Shown here: one piece after another, positions 63,185 through 64,000 of the stretch
Position numbering within the stretch: position 1 is the stretch's first letter
Layout of the letters: each line of letters begins with the position of its first letter
Source of the DNA: Planctomycetia bacterium
Lineage (GTDB): Bacteria; Planctomycetota; Planctomycetia; Pirellulales; UBA1268
Assembly (NCBI GenBank): GCA_014192425.1
Contig: BJHK01000007.1
Location: 124,001 to 188,000, forward strand
Reading direction: 5' to 3'
DNA length: 64,000 nucleotides
Notes under the pieces: model-generated
What the model was told of the DNA's origin: nothing
Seen by the model: the letters and a program-made list of their open reading frames with translations, nothing else
Database searches by the model: none
Translations under genes and position numbers: made by a program

Positions 63185-63991
63185 TCATTCCCGCCAGTTA
63201 TCGAGAAACACAGGCGGAATGTCACGTGGATCCATTTGCTCGCCGGCTTCCCGAGCGTTGCGGCGGGCGGCCAGAAAGGCTTCGTTGAAGGCTTTCGAGC
63301 CGGCCTTCGTGGTTCGCAACGTGCGAGTTACGCGACGCAACGAATTCCAGCCGACGAGACTCATCAGGCCTTTGTCGGTGACATTCGTGCGACCAAGGAG
63401 CAATTCCTCCAGCTTTGGAAAACGGGGAATTGCAGCCAGCGACTCGTCGGTCACCGGACAATCATTCAGCGTGAGCTGGTAGAGACTCACCATGTCGGCC
63501 CGGTCCTTCAAGCCGGTGCCGGTGACCCGCGTGTCGGTGAGATTCAGATAGCGGAGGTTTTCCAGCCCCGCGAGCGCCGCGATGCCGGCGTCGGTAACAC
63601 CGGGATTGCGGCTCAGATCTAAATACTCAAGATTCTTCATGCCGGCCAAGGCTGAGACGTCATCGTCGTTGGCCTCAACACGTCGCACACGCAGCGACAA
63701 GACGTGCTTCACCTTCGCAACGCGCGAGAGGGTGTCGGCAAGTTTTGCCATTTTCGGCACAACCAACTCCCGGACCGATGGGCAGCGAGCCAATGCGGCC
63801 AGTGAATCGACAAACGGTTGGTCCGCCATGCCGGCCGGAACAAAACTGTATTCGTCTGCGCCAACACCATGGCCCACGCCTTGGTGAAGAGAGCCGTACT
63901 TTCGTAATTCATGCAGCGGCTCTACCTGCTGAAAGCCGACTGCCACTGCGATCACCGCACAAGCGCCTATCACCACCCAACGGCGTCTCAT
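63185..63991 (-). CDS. Membrane-anchored leucine-rich repeat protein
   Basis: A 268-residue protein with an N-terminal hydrophobic anchor (residues 5-20) and about five leucine-rich repeats (LEYLDLSRNPGVTDAGIAAL, LRYLNLTDTRVTGTGL, LEELLLGRTNVTDKGL). This is the cysteine-free 'VTDxGL' type found widely in planctomycetes. It probably binds another protein outside the cytoplasmic membrane; the partner is unknown. The gene is complete, with its start nine bases from the right edge of the window. Confidence 0.8.
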   Translation of the reverse strand: MRRRWVVIGACAVIAVAVGFQQVEPLHELRKYGSLHQGVGHGVGADEYSFVPAGMADQPFVDSLAALARCPSVRELVVPKMAKLADTLSRVAKVKHVLSLRVRRVEANDDDVSALAGMKNLEYLDLSRNPGVTDAGIAALAGLENLRYLNLTDTRVTGTGLKDRADMVSLYQLTLNDCPVTDESLAAIPRFPKLEELLLGRTNVTDKGLMSLVGWNSLRRVTRTLRTTKAGSKAFNEAFLAARRNAREAGEQMDPRDIPPVFLDNWRE

Positions 63992-64000
63992 CTCAAGGGT

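Noticed and set aside
61410-63188. 592-codon minus-strand frame in the gene-poor right part
   Set aside because: The composition changes along its length, it overlaps the EF-hand gene and repeats, and it shows no domain; treated as non-coding.

Overview
The window is GC-rich chromosomal DNA, most likely from a planctomycete of the Pirellulales type. This is inferred from the mix of bacterial core genes with membrane-anchored or secreted proteins of planctomycete style: a prenyltransferase-repeat protein with an N-terminal membrane anchor, an EF-hand secreted protein, LRR-like proteins and a gluzincin lipoprotein. No 16S sequence is present, so the taxonomy is not proven.

Left chromosomal part (1-22300). 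It starts with a membrane-anchored protein cut by the left edge and a Tat-type purple-acid-phosphatase-like enzyme. Next come thiL-tsaE and an NAD-dependent hydroxyacid dehydrogenase. A decay zone at about 5.6-7.2 kb holds remnants of an IS91-family transposase, an SGNH hydrolase and a GNAT protein around an intact CBS gene. A divisome/cell-wall block follows (isochorismatase, ftsQ-like, murB-like, Mur-ligase-like), and both Mur proteins lack expected catalytic residues. Then come a lipoprotein peptidase and a long minus-strand run: GNAT, Rieske, lauroyl-type acyltransferase, CPBP, pgsA, rimO, ispG. trmL, the prenyltransferase-like protein and tRNA-fMet close this part.

Genomic island (22287-60143). 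A 15-bp direct repeat, the 3' end of tRNA-fMet, bounds about 38 kb. The left arm (22.3-29.7 kb, minus strand) carries a tyrosine integrase whose C-terminus is encoded by the tRNA, an excisionase-like HTH protein, a winged-helix regulator with two operator-like palindromes, a family-A DNA polymerase, a tandem paralogous pair of unknown proteins and several small DNA-binding or unknown genes. The centre (29.9-44.6 kb, plus strand) is a complete BREX phage-defence operon of type-1 order: a brxA-position gene, brxB, brxC, pglX, pglZ and brxL, followed at 10 bp by a SIR2-like gene, then an ART-like gene. The pglX middle third has lower GC and different codon use, as expected of an exchanged target-recognition region. 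The right arm (44.7-60.1 kb) carries a cluster of two small membrane proteins, DUF1257 (Ycf35-like), DUF2997, DUF6878-like, DUF6915-like and a Ycf46-like AAA ATPase, plus a PD-(D/E)XK Fe-S nuclease, a DUF486 membrane protein, a secreted HAD phosphatase and several unknowns. I saw no relaxase or type IV secretion gene.

Right flank (60144-64000). Just outside attR are a terminator hairpin and a truncated second copy of the same integrase type, the scar of an earlier element. Beyond it lie a DUF309 gene broken by one in-frame TGA, an EF-hand secreted protein between two 39-bp direct repeats, about 1.2 kb with no credible gene, and a membrane-anchored LRR protein.

How the parts fit: the island uses the initiator tRNA gene as its site, brings its own integration, regulation and replication-type genes, and carries stacked defence genes (BREX, SIR2-like, ART-like) beside an uncharacterised Ycf35/Ycf46 module. 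The repeated TGCGTCGCA motif pair with 12-bp spacing at both ends and at the old scar is probably the recombinase arm-site system.
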